Shown: positions 15,700 through 26,498 of the stretch, piece by piece
Numbering within the stretch: position 1 is the stretch's first letter
How the letters are laid out: each line of letters starts with the position of its first letter
Assembly: GCF_949628265.1 (NCBI RefSeq)
Contig: NC_088790.1
Span: 11,536,545-11,600,544 of the forward strand
Reading direction: 5' to 3'
Length of the DNA stretch: 64,000 bases
Source of the DNA: Cloeon dipterum
Lineage: Eukaryota; Arthropoda; Insecta; Ephemeroptera; Baetidae
The notes under the pieces: generated by a model
What the model was told of the DNA's origin: nothing
Seen by the model: the letters and a program-made list of their open reading frames with translations, nothing else
Databases searched by the model: none
Position numbers and translations under genes: made by a program

Positions 15700-18625
15700 T
15701 TACTTCTTGGTAGAGTACGAGCCCTTGACTCCGGGTTTTGAGGCACCGTCGTCAGCGGCTACAACCCCCGCCTCCTCCGAGATCTTCGCGGGGTGACGGC
15801 ACCTCCAAATGGTGACCGCCAGGGCCACTAAGGCGAGCACGGCGAGTAACGCCAGAACGGCGAACAGGATGTACATGTAGTTGAAGTTGCGGTTCTTTGG
15901 CTTGTTGCTGGTCACAGATGCCGAGGTGGGGCGCATGCCACTCGCATTGTTCTCGGGGAACTTGGGAACGCGGGTCACTGGCGTGGTTGGTCTCAGGCCG
16001 TTGTCTTCGATGCCTCCTTGGTTGAAGTCGGGGTTGTTGTTGTTGTTGTTGTTGTTGTTGAAGAAGGGAAAATCGGTATTCGGGTTGAAATTGGAGTTCG
16101 GATTTTTAGTGGGGTGGAAATTTGGGTTAGCGTTGCCATTGAAATTTGGATTGTTGTTGAAGTTGGGGTTATTGTTATTGGGGAAGTTGTTATTAGGATT
16201 GAAGTTGGGGTTCGGATTGTTGTGACCATTGAAGTTTGGATTGTTGTTGGAGTTGGGGAATTTGGTATTTGGGTTGAAATTTGGATTGTTGTTGAAGTTG
16301 GGGTTATTGTTATTGTGGAAGTTGTTATTAGGGTTGAAGTTGGAGTTCGGTTTGTTGTTACCATTGAAGTTTGGATTTTTGTTGGAGTTGGGGTTATTGT
16401 TTGGGATGTTAAAGTTTGGATTTTTGTTGCCATTGAAATTCGGATTGTTGAAGTTAGGGTTATTGTTAAAATTTGGGTCGTTATTTTGCCCGTTGTCGAA
16501 AGGATCCAAATTTCCAAATGAGTTCTCCTGATTGACGCCTCCAAATCCACCATTATTTGATTCTGTAAACACATTTCACGTATAATAATAGTTTTAAAAA
16601 CACAGGAAAAGGAATCTTACGGTCTAAAATGCATTCGGGAATGGAGCCGTTTCGCACTCCATTCCGACAAGAGATAGCGTAGGGAGAGCTGGCTTTGTAT
16701 CCCTGCTTGCATCGCACTGTAATCACTCCGTTGTGGTAATTCACTTCCTTATCGTCCCTAACCACTGTTTTCCTTTCAACTGCAAATGTTAAAAACTGTT
16801 AAAATCTACATGGAATGTGAAATTTCACTCAATAAAAAACTTTATAGTATATGTTAATCGATAAAGAAGACCACAAGAAGTGGTGATGAAAAGAAAATTT
16901 AAACTTACCCTTTATTCTATGAAATTATTAAAATTAAAAACATGAAGCTTAAAAATGGACCAAATTGCTCTATACGAAAACTTGGATTAGAATGCTCTGA
17001 CCTGCTAAAATCAATATAATTTTCTGCTTACTTTAGTTACTATTGAAATCATCCAAGCTAAAAAGTATCCGTATTTTTTAATTAGAACCGGCACCGACTC
17101 TCCGCTAGCTGGTTTTCGCACCTTTCCAGCGGTTTTAAGGACAATGTTTCAATCCAAGACCCTGTTGTGGGGAGGCGGAAAAGTGGCTACGATTGGGCCC
17201 ATGCTCCAGCCCCATATTATCCGTTCAGCGGTGTTATTGGGTGAGCTAATAGCCCATTTGAGAAAATTTGAGCAGACACGAACTTAAAAAAATTAAATTA
17301 GGTCTTCATGTGTACCATTGCAGAGGATGCTTTTTCCGCTATCGTCGATGAAGGATGACTGCGTCCACCGGCCGTTGGAGCCGCACTCGATGTCATATTC
17401 TAAGCAGTCGTCGAAACATGAGCACCCCATCTTGATGTCACCGATGGTGCCAACACTGTTGTCCTCGCATTTGAACTGCTTGTTTCCTTGGAGCGGACAT
17501 AGTGCGTCACAGTTGTCTGCAATTTTCAGCAGCGTGTGTTATAAAAATCTGCCTTTTTGGGTGATTTGTGCGTTATTCTCACCGCAAGGGAAGTCGAAGA
17601 TTTCAGGATGAACATACCAAGTTCCCGCGAAACAGATCAGCTTGACGGGCACTTTCTCGCACTTGCTGCACTGACATATGGCCTCATTGCTCGGGAAACT
17701 GGGGCTCTTGAGCGGCTGGCAGTTCTTCAAGTGTCCTGCTCCATTCGAGGGCTGGTTACAATCGATATGGGGCGTTCGGGCTGAAGGTGAAATTTTTTAG
17801 ATAAATTATACACGGCAGAAGATCCTTGCAAGCACAATGTAACACTCCCCAAACCCCTGTGTGTTTTGAAATGGGAAAATTGTCTGAGGCAAAATTTGCC
17901 TGAAAGTTTCTTTTTCACGTGGCAGCAGTTCCAGCTTTACATATGTTCGCCTTGATTTTGGAAGAAGAATTTTTGCTCTTCAAAAAGGCTTCAAATTAAG
18001 GTACAGAATTTTGGGCTTGCGAATTTTTGCCAGTAGGATTTTTGTTACAGGAAGGAAGGAGTTGCTGGATTTTGCAGGATGTTCCTTTTCTTTTTAAATT
18101 TGTTTGCAATCTCTTTGGTTAAAAGTCCACACACAAGTTTATTTACTTAATCTTTTCATAACACATGTTCCTTTTTTATCTGCATAATTAGTTTGAGCTG
18201 CAGTAGAGCGCAATTGAAGTTTGCACTAGTGAACATGAATTTTTGGAGAGGCATTTGGTAGTTTTTCTATGTATCCTTAGGTTATTATTGAGCAAAACCA
18301 GAGAATTCAGGAAAATGCTTCTTGATAATTACTTTTAATATATACGTGTTTGATTTTACCTTGATTTAGCAGTTCCGGGGTAAGTTTCTGCCAAAAAACA
18401 ATAGGGCTGTACCTAGACTGTCCAGCAGGGCCATTTTTCACGTTCTTACTTGCTTCCCATTTTCCTGTTTGATAGTCACCTGGTCGATTTCCGTAAGCTA
18501 AGTACACTTTGATTAGTATCAAATTTCTGCAAACACAAGATTGAACACATACCGAAAACAGAGGGCATTGCCAGGATGGCGATCAACGCTAAGATTTTGA
18601 CGCCCGAGTCGCAAACCTTGAGCAT
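15700..18625 (-). CDS. Unrecognised type I membrane protein with three cysteine-rich modules and an Asn-rich stalk, 543 aa
   Basis: I do not recognise this family. Exons, 5' to 3': 18625-18553, 18497-18360, 17780-17583, 17516-17316, 16779-16621, 16562-15700; every junction is phase 1. Exon 1 is a signal peptide (ILALIAILAMPSVFG). Exons 3, 4 and 5 each encode one cysteine module: CQCSKC...CFAGTWYVHP; CSCFDDCLEYDIECGSNGRW; and a sushi-like VRCKQGYKASS...GSIPEC. Exon 6 holds about 180 aa of Asn/Pro/Phe repeats (NPNFN units), one membrane span (YILFAVLALLAVLALVALAV) and a cytoplasmic tail of about 34 aa ending STKK. Topology is therefore extracellular N-terminus, cytoplasmic C-terminus. It is a tandem paralogue of 19439-20917, with the same exon plan and cysteine spacing. 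AATAAA on the - strand at 15588-15583 would end the transcript. A receptor or adhesion role is only inference. Confidence 0.8.
15960..16560 (-). repeat. Coding minisatellite: NPNFN-type repeats
   Basis: Within the last exon of the 15700-18625 gene, short units such as NPNFN, FNPNN and NFNGN repeat, with a run of nine Asn codons (AAC repeats, seen as GTT repeats on the + strand) near 16033-16060. All reading stays open, so the expansion is maintained in frame. Strand-slippage length variation is likely. Confidence 0.85.
17086..17277 (+). repeat. SINE-like repeat, copy 2 (partial)
   Basis: It lies in an intron of the 15700-18625 gene, antisense to it. It shares CTGGTTTTCGCACCTTTCC, the TATCCGTTCAGCGGTGTTAT block and the tail TAATAGCCCATTTGAG with other copies. 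The 5' head with the box-A-like motif is missing. Confidence 0.55.
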
Positions 18626-19438
18626 TTTGAAAGCTGTCAAAATCCACATCCGTTGTTTTCTGCCGCTCCCAAAATAAGACTGTGGATGACAGACTGCCAC
18701 ACTTTGTTATAATAAGCAAGTGGAAAACCCAACTAACTCGAGCGGATGAATGTCACTGCGGCTTCCTTTCGAGTCACTGCTTTTCTTGGATGATCGTGTG
18801 CTATTTACAGACCACAAAAGGTCGCACTTTGTGGTGAAATAAATTCTGTAATTAACGCAAGAATTGATTTTTAGCATGGGAAGCATCGCAGACATGCGGT
18901 TTGACTGATTAGGACTTACATATTCTCCACGTTAGCGATTTATTTTAAACCTCGCCGCAGTCTACAGCTATAATAAAAAGCCTCAGATTTTTTAAACTAG
19001 ATAATTTGTCTAATTTTAAATTAATACGGTTTGATAGAAAAAGAGTGAACTATACGAAATGAGCAATAATATTCAAACGAAGGGCAAAGTTAAGCAAGCT
19101 TCCAAAAAAACTTAAATTTTAATATTTTCTATAAAATTCACTGAGGATGACCATTTTTTTCAACTCCTCTCGACGATAAAAACTTTATATTCCAAGTAGG
19201 AAGACAGTGTTTGCCCTTAGAAAGGCACAAAAGCTTTGTAACCCAAAATACAGTGGTAAATATTGGCTTTGACTGAATCTTGAAAGACTTATTTATTTTT
19301 AATAGTAACCAGAAATACTTGGACAGGGGGTAAAATAATTAATTTAAATAACAAATCAATGGTCTGCTTTACCAGCGTTTTAGTTTTTATGATCACTTGA
19401 AAAGTACACGTAAGCTAGGTTGATTGATGATCGCGCTA
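18626..19438. other. Spacer between the two cysteine-module genes
   Basis: About 0.8 kb. It should contain the promoter of the 15700-18625 gene and the 3' end of the 19439-20917 gene, for which AATAAA lies on the - strand at 19297-19292. No TATA box is obvious. Confidence 0.5.
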
Positions 19439-20917
19439 TTAAGTGGAACTCTGTGCTTTGCCAGGTGTGGCGTAGATTGGTGATTCGGCTATTTCTGAGC
19501 GCTTAACATTGCGGCACTTGCGCAACAAGGGCACGGAAACTGCAACCACCAGAGCCAAAACCAATGCCAAAGCAACAAATAATATGATGTACAAAGTAGT
19601 GTTGCTCATTTTGTCGGATTCACTGCGTTCTGAAAATTTTTAATGTTTAATTTTAAGTAGCCCGATTGACAAAAATTAAAAATCATTGAAATTCATGAAA
19701 TTTTAAAGTGTGCACTATTTGAACTTAATTGATAGATACCAAGTATGCATTCTGGTATGGTTCCATTTCGATAGCCATTGATGCACGAGAGTTTATTGTG
19801 GTAATCCGTTTTGTAGCCTTTCTCGCAACGGACGGTGATCAAACCCCTGTCGTACTCTATGCTCCTGTATCCCAACCGCATCACCTTCTTTTCAGCTGAA
19901 AAATAAAATAACTATAATTGTTGTCATTTATTTTTTAATTCATGAAATAGTTTGATTTCCAGCCCTCCAACATGTCTCGAAAGACGATTTTAAAAGCAGA
20001 TAACTCCAAATGACCGTGATTTTAAAAATCAGCCGGCAAAAAGCTTTGTTTTTAAAATTACAATTGCAAACGAAGCTGTGTCCATTAGAGTCAATGAATT
20101 TTTTCTGCATCCACTGGCCATTGGCGTCGCACTCAAGGTCATAGTCGAGGCAGTCGTGCATGCAGGTGCAATCGCTCTTGACGCTTTTTGCGGCTCCAAT
20201 TTGCTGAGTCCTGCACTCAAACTGCCTGTTCGGCTGCGTGCACGCTTTATTGTTGCAGTGCTCTGAAATGTGAAAAATTATGTTTTACGTTGCCTATCCT
20301 TTGATCCTGATACCTACTGCAGGGAAGATCGTAGTGGTCTGGGTGCAAATACCATTTGCCGGCGCTACAGAATAATTTGAACGACTTCTCTGCGCACTGG
20401 GCGCAAAAGCACTCAGCCGATCTTGCGGGAAAAGCGCCTCGATCTCTGGCCCCGCAGTCTCTGAAAAGGCCGTGCTCGGTCCGGGGAGGGTTGCATTCTT
20501 CATATCCGGCTGGATTAATTTGAATAATTAGAGCATAATTTGGAATGAAATATCGTGTGGCAAATACCTCTGTTTAACAAATCCCTGGTGCCCACTCCAG
20601 ATAAGTCCACAGCAGTGAACGTGCTTCGTTTTTCAATCCTTGTTTCGACTGTAGCAGCTAATAATATGCAAGTTAAATCGCGTTGGAAGAAAATGTGGTC
20701 CACAATGATATTTAGGAAGTTTTTTAAAAGATTAATTTAAATTATGAATATCAGGAATATTAAATGAGTTAAAAGCCTCGTCATGAATAAATTGGAAATA
20801 ATTTTGTGCCTAATTTTTTATATGACTATTGTTAAAACTGTGGCGCACATGATTTAAAATAAAAACTCTACCAAAAATAGAAGGAAGGAAGACCAACGCA
20901 GCAAGTGAGAGCAACAT
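19439..20917 (-). CDS. Unrecognised type I membrane protein with three cysteine-rich modules, 291 aa (paralogue)
   Basis: Exons, 5' to 3': 20917-20872, 20657-20568, 20509-20318, 20262-20062, 19895-19740, 19629-19439; all junctions phase 1, as in the neighbour at 15700-18625. Exon 1 is a short signal peptide (MLLSLAALVFLPSIFG). Exon 3 encodes CFCAQC...CSAGKWYLHP, exon 4 CTCMHDCLDYDLECDANGQW, exon 5 a sushi-like ITVRCEKGYKT...GTIPECIL. Exon 6 has a membrane span (YIILFVALALVLALVVAV) directly after the third module, then a basic RKCRNVKR stop-transfer and a tail of about 28 aa. It lacks the Asn-rich stalk of its paralogue, so the two differ mainly in how far the modules stand from the membrane. 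Function unknown; the family may be restricted to one lineage. Confidence 0.8.
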
Positions 20918-22071
20918 TTTGCTTCTGGAGGAGCTTCTTGGCCTAGACTAGTAACATTCACATCATCGCTTTTGGTTTTATACATGTGAGGCTAGCGAGG
21001 ATAGGGAATGGACTTCCGATTATGTCAGAATTAAATTAGATTCGTTTCCGCAGTCGCCAACAACTTCCGCACTTCTAAATTTGGTGTGAAAAGTAAGCTG
21101 CAACTACATCAGGAAAATACAAGGAAATGTGTGTGAGTCTCCAGAAGAGGGAGACGCAGGAAGAGAGACGCTCCTATTTTATTTTAATAGTATAAAATAT
21201 GGCATCTTATATTCGATTTGATCCTTTCAACTAACAATAATTTCTAATAGGTCTAAAAAATAAACTACTACATTTTTCATTTGACGGCATGTTTCGTTGG
21301 ACATTTTTTTTTAAATCTTTTTAAAGTCGGATTTATGTTCTTAAGATTTTGAAGAGTGTGCGTATCATATAACACTGCATGGCATAATTATTGTGTTCTT
21401 GGAAAGAAAAGACTGATTCTTGCGAGACCTTTGAGCCAAAAGATGTCTATAGGATCAGCTTCTAGTAGTTTCAAGTAAAGAGGCACCAATTTTTTGCACA
21501 TAGCAGAAGAGGAAAATAATATCCTATTACCACACAATTTTATATTTTTAATATATAGTTCTAGGAAAAATTTATCTTTTTACAATATTAAACAAGGCCA
21601 AAATCGGATAAATAAGTATCCAAGTCGTTGATAAATGAATCAGTTATGTGTTATGTGACGCAGAAAGAAGACGAGTAAAAATAGAAAATTTTCACCTTGT
21701 CGTAATTCTTGTTAAAACTCGCTGAAATGTCATTTTATTATTTGAGCAGCAGAGAAGTCAGTGAAATGCAAACAACGACCTTCATTAAGTCCTTCAAAGA
21801 CGAAAGTTGCTTAAAATGTAAATGTTAAGGCTGCAAACTTGCATGTAGTATATTATCTCGGAGGCTGCCTAACAGGTTTTGCATATTTTTTGTTTCAGAC
21901 GGTTTTGTTTTTCCTACGAGCTTTTTTAATTTAAACCAGAGATTTGGGTCTGTGCGACAATTTTCACTGATTTCATGTTTTGCAGCGTTGAATTTCAAAG
22001 GATTAAAAAAGACACAACAAAACAAACTTTACAAAGCATTAAACATTTTATTCCTTAAAAATTCATTTTAA

Positions 22072-22122
<51 letters not shown>

Positions 22123-22264
22123 ATTAACATTAGCGCATACAAACAAGCATATATATAGTTATGTACAAAATTTTTGAAAATGCAACAAGACAAAAATTTA
22201 TCACAAGAGTACCCAATCAATATGAAGATTTTTAATTTATAAGCAGTCTTCCTTCAACCAGAAT
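20918..22264. other. Intergenic spacer between cysteine-module gene and Src-like gene
   Basis: 1.3 kb of AT-rich DNA with a (TA)n microsatellite near its right end. It contains the 3' untranslated region of the Src-like gene (AATAAA on the - strand at 22052-22047). Nothing else seen. Confidence 0.6.
22075..22121. repeat. (AT)n microsatellite, about 46 bp
   Basis: Uninterrupted AT dinucleotides. The tract lies within the probable 3' untranslated region of the Src-like gene at 22265-26498. Confidence 0.95.
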
Positions 22265-25200
22265 TTATTGCATGTCTGGTTCGCGATACGCGAGCTCTAT
22301 AGAAGTGGAAAAGTCTTCAAAGAAGTGCTTCAGGAATTCAAACGTCGGCCTTCTTTCAGGATTGCCGTCCCAGCAGATGAGCATCGTTTCGTAGACCTGA
22401 TCAGGCATAGGCACATTATGCGGCTTCGGCATGCGGTAGTCCCTTTCCAGGGCTTCCATCACGTCCTTGGTGGTCATGCCAGGGTAGGGCACCTGGCCGT
22501 ACGTGAAGATCTCCATCAGTAAGATGCCGTACGACCACACGTCCGACTTGATCGTGAAGCGGTTGTACAGGATCGCCTCTGGCGCTGTCCATTTAATTGG
22601 GAACCTTCCACCTAAAGGTATAATGGGATAAGGGTTCATTTTGTTTATTTGCAAACACGGCACATTTATTAATTGAAAAGTCAAAATAGGACAGAAACAC
22701 TTATCATTCAAACTGAGAATTGTTTGCAAAATTCTTAAATTTTAAATATGCAAAAATATCATATCCATTGAGGTAATTTGCAACCTGTTATTTTTTAAGG
22801 CAAGGTAAGAAAATAAATATTTTACAGACTAATTTTTTACTTTGTAACTAAGCACTATATATATGCAAATTAAATAACTTGAAAAAGAAGTCTCAAGGCT
22901 TGTGTAAACGTAAGTTAAATTTAGATTGGTGTTTACTTCCATTTTTGAGAAATCCAATTAAGGAACTAAGAAAAACATGATTTTTTCACCGCCAAAGCTT
23001 CTCAGAAATGCAAAAAACTACACACAGTTCAACTCGTCCTAACCTCCTCTGGGGAACCAAACAGGTATTATGGTGCTTATCACACCACCCCTTTCATCCC
23101 CCTGCTAAAATTGGCATTGGAAAAATACTTTTATCACCCTTGCCTTGCGCTAAATTTATTATGTATATCTAATTGAATTCAAGGTCTCAGCCAGCCGCGC
23201 TGCGCCGCTGGCTAATTCTAGTTCTTGTGGTCAGCCGCCGACAACCACTAATATTAGTCTCTGGTGGCCAAAACTTTTAAAATTAAACTGTCACCAGGTT
23301 AAAATTCGGCTTCAGCCGTCAGCCAGCCTCCGCGCCTCAAAATCACGCGGCTGAGACCTCGTTATTTTATCACTAATTTAAATCCAGCCTAATACTTATC
23401 AGTTGGGGAATTGAAACGGTCTATTTTATTTAAATACTCATTTCCTGACCTGCTTTTGCACAGTATTCATCATCCTCGATCAACCTGGCGAGGCCGAAGT
23501 CGCAGATCTTAACCAAATTATTGTCCGTGACCAAAATGTTCCTGGCCGCAATGTCGCGATGGATGAGGTTCAAGTTCTCCAGATAGTGCATTCCGCTTGC
23601 AATCTGAAAACAGAAATGGTCACAACTCACACAATTTTTTTTCGATTTTTGGCAGACCTGAGCGGATATGTAGATGAGGTCGTTGGTCAATAGGCAGCGG
23701 CCGTCGCCATGCCGGAGGTAGTCGAGCAGCGAGCCCTTCTTCATGAACTCCTGAATGATGTACATAGGTTCGTCCTTGGAGCACACGGCAAACAACGCTA
23801 CCAGGTTCTTGTGGCGGAATTTCTTCATGATGGCCGCCTCCTCCAAAAAGGCACTTGCGGACATCGACCCTGGCTTCAGGGTTTTCACAGCCACAGATTC
23901 GTCCTTCCATTTACCTTTATTGAGTTTCAAAATTTGATATCAGCTACAAGTTCAGTGAGTTTAAATTATTTGTTAAGGGAGAGTTTAAAAAACCAAAGTG
24001 AATAGAAGATTTTTGCAGTTTTTAATGGTTTTTGAAGGTCATTATTTAAAGTTATGTAAAATGGAAAATATCAATTTGATTAATAAGTCTAAAAAATAGC
24101 ATCAAACCTTTAATATCTAATATTTACAAAGTAACGAATTTTCTACGTAAAAGATATACAGCAAAATTTTAAACATTTTAAATAGATATATTCGTCTCTG
24201 TTTTATGACAGTTATTTTTTCTTCCTTTGTTGAAAAATATCTGAAGAAAATCTTAGAGCTGGAGGAAACGATGAAAATATGGCAATGATTTTTCAATTTA
24301 CCTAGCCAAACTTCGCCAAAGTTGCCTGAGCCGAGTTTCTTTGTGAGCACCAACTCGTTTCTGTCAATCTCCCACCTGTCTACGTGAGCCGGCGAGAGGT
24401 CCCACCTCTCTGGTCTAGGCTTTGGACACGGCTGGGTCAGCATGCAACAAAGCCCGTGAGAGTTTTCTGCAAATAGAATTTAAGCGTTTGATCAAAATCA
24501 GATTAAAGTGGCAGATTTTTAGCTTAAGATACTTGTTTTGGGTTTTTTTATATTTTAGAAAATATATTATTTTCGCAGCATTTTCAAATCACCGGAAACC
24601 AACTTGTGGCCAATGCTTGATAATTAGAGACCCAATGGAGGGGACGGATATTTTTGCCACAATTGTTTTATTCTTTAACAAAAACTAGACGTACGAACCT
24701 AATTTTAGGCACTGAAAATAACATTCTCTGCAGCATTGAAATTTTTGACTACATATAGTTATTAAAAAGTCATCTTGAAATTTAAACAGAATTGAGAACA
24801 TTAATTGAATTTTCAGTGATTATGTTTAGATGTTGCGAATGGAAATGGCGACTGGGAAGATCATTTGCCATTCAATTTCAACGTAAAAAAATACGCTGCT
24901 CTTTTTGGAAACACGGAAACTGCTAATTATTATTAGTGGTTTTTAGTCAACTCTTCTAGCTACATAAAACGGTGTGGTTCTTGGGTAGCAGCCGGAGCGT
25001 CCGGCGGCCGCGCGCCACGCCTTAGGTCTGCAGGCGCATTTTGGGGCAAATCAGGCCGAGTCATGTCACGACATTAGACTACTGTGAGACTGATGCAGTA
25101 AAATCGTTTTTGATCTAATAACAATTCATTACCTCTCTTTTTTTGTAAAAAAATACCCAGTAGAAAAACTATTTCGACACTAATTGAAAAATGCATCGTT

Positions 25201-26498
25201 ATTTTTTTCCAAAACAATCTTAGAATTACTTTTTGGGCTACTAGCTATATTTATTGAATCATATAAATATGTAGATTTATATTCAATAAATATTCACTGT
25301 CAGTAAAATTGTGCAGTTTCGTCACTGCTCTATTAGGAGCAAAAATTCAGCTTATAGAAGGGGTGTACCAAATAACTCATTTTGTGTACAAGCTTTCTCT
25401 TGAGAAAATTTGAAAATATATAACAGTTGAATTGTGAATTATAAGTTTAACGTTAGATTTGTGATCCCATAAGTATGTTTTGAACTATTAACTATTCGAT
25501 TTTATTGGTTTCAAGGCACCACCCTTTTGTGATTCGCTACGAATAGAAATAATCTGCTTAAAATGTATATCATTTGGTTGCTAAAAATATTAAAAAATCC
25601 GCGCTCGTTTGGGACCAAATAAATCGACAGCACTCACTGCTGTAGGCTTGTACGAACGCTTGCAAGTTTGGGAAGTGGTGGTTGACGGAGACAAAGTAGC
25701 GAGTCTTGTCTTCTGACGTCCTAATTTTGTAGTGCTTGACGTGGTCGCCTTTGCCCTCCTCGAAGTCGCGCACGCTGAGACTGAAGCCGTCCGGGTTGTG
25801 CTCCGAGTTGCGGATGAGGAAGGTGCCTCGCGGCGTTTGCGTGGACATCAAGTACTTTTCCGCCTCCCTGCGCGTTGTCTTCGCGAAGAACCAACTGCGG
25901 ACACGAAAGGTCCAATTAGATTAAAAACAAAGTTTGATCGCGACCAGGCTCGTACTCTTCACTCTCAATAGACCTCTCCTCGGCGACGTAGTTGGACGGA
26001 ATGAGGCCCTCCTTTTTGGTGGCCAGGTGACGCACTTTCCACCAGTCCTGGCTGTGGACACAGTTATTCTCAGACCTGTCGGCGGCAAATTGGAGAATTC
26101 TGCTTACTTGGTGTCGTTCAGGATCACCATCTTGTCTCCCTTCTTAAAGGTGAGGTCACCGTCCTCCCTGGCCTTGTAGTCGAAAACGCCGACCACCACT
26201 TTCTTGCCCTCCAACGACTCCTCGACGACCGGAGCAGGTGGAGCCGCTATGGAAGGAAAATAATACTCTGGAGTATTAACAAATTTTGGTGTAAACTTAC
26301 GGAATTGAGGAGGCCCTGGGAGCATTGGACCTCGCAAGTAATCATTGCCGGAACTTCCTTGTTGCACCGCCTCAGAATCTGCATGAGAATTATCTTCTTG
26401 TGAGTTTGGAATTTCCTCGTGGCCTTGGAAGGATTGATACCTCGTTTGGTGAAAGTTACATCCGGCTCAGCAGCATCCCTGCTTTGGCAGCACCCCAT
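22265..26498 (-). CDS. Src-family tyrosine kinase, Src64B-like, downstream tandem copy, 516 aa
   Basis: Non-receptor tyrosine kinase at the inner plasma membrane. Exons, 5' to 3': 26498-26441, 26378-26301, 26246-26108, 26051-25956, 25894-25638, 24466-24302, 23914-23658, 23603-23450, 22611-22265. It starts MGCCQSRD, giving an N-myristoylation Gly2 and palmitoylation cysteines. Then a unique region, SH3 ([24 protein letters not shown]), SH2 ([31 protein letters not shown]) and kinase: [11 protein letters not shown] loop, Lys275 in [13 protein letters not shown] with Asp367, DFG at 385, activation-loop Tyr397, APE. The C-terminal tail YREPDMQ supplies the inhibitory Tyr510. The hinge QEF gives a Gln gatekeeper. 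Motifs fit Src64B better than Src42A. A further intron (24301-23915) interrupts the kinase domain where the neighbouring copy has none. All catalytic residues are intact. Confidence 0.92.
23182..23359. mobile_element. Foldback/MITE-like element with 11-bp terminal inverted repeats
   Basis: It lies in an intron of the 22265-26498 Src gene. Perfect termini AGGTCTCAGCC (23182-23192) and GGCTGAGACCT (23349-23359), with nested inverted pairs GCTGGCT/AGCCAGC and GTGGT/ACCAC. Much richer in GC than the flanking intron. No target-site duplication is obvious and there is no coding capacity. Confidence 0.5.
24467..25637 (-). other. Src-like gene intron between SH2 and kinase exons
   Basis: 1.17-kb AT-rich intron with donor A|GTGAGT and acceptor TTTGCAG. 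A short GC-rich patch is near 24990-25050. No gene seen. Confidence 0.7.

Noticed and set aside
16018-16521. Long open frame on the + strand made of Val/Gly repeats
   Set aside because: Antisense shadow of the NPNFN coding repeat on the - strand; repeat composition keeps all frames open.
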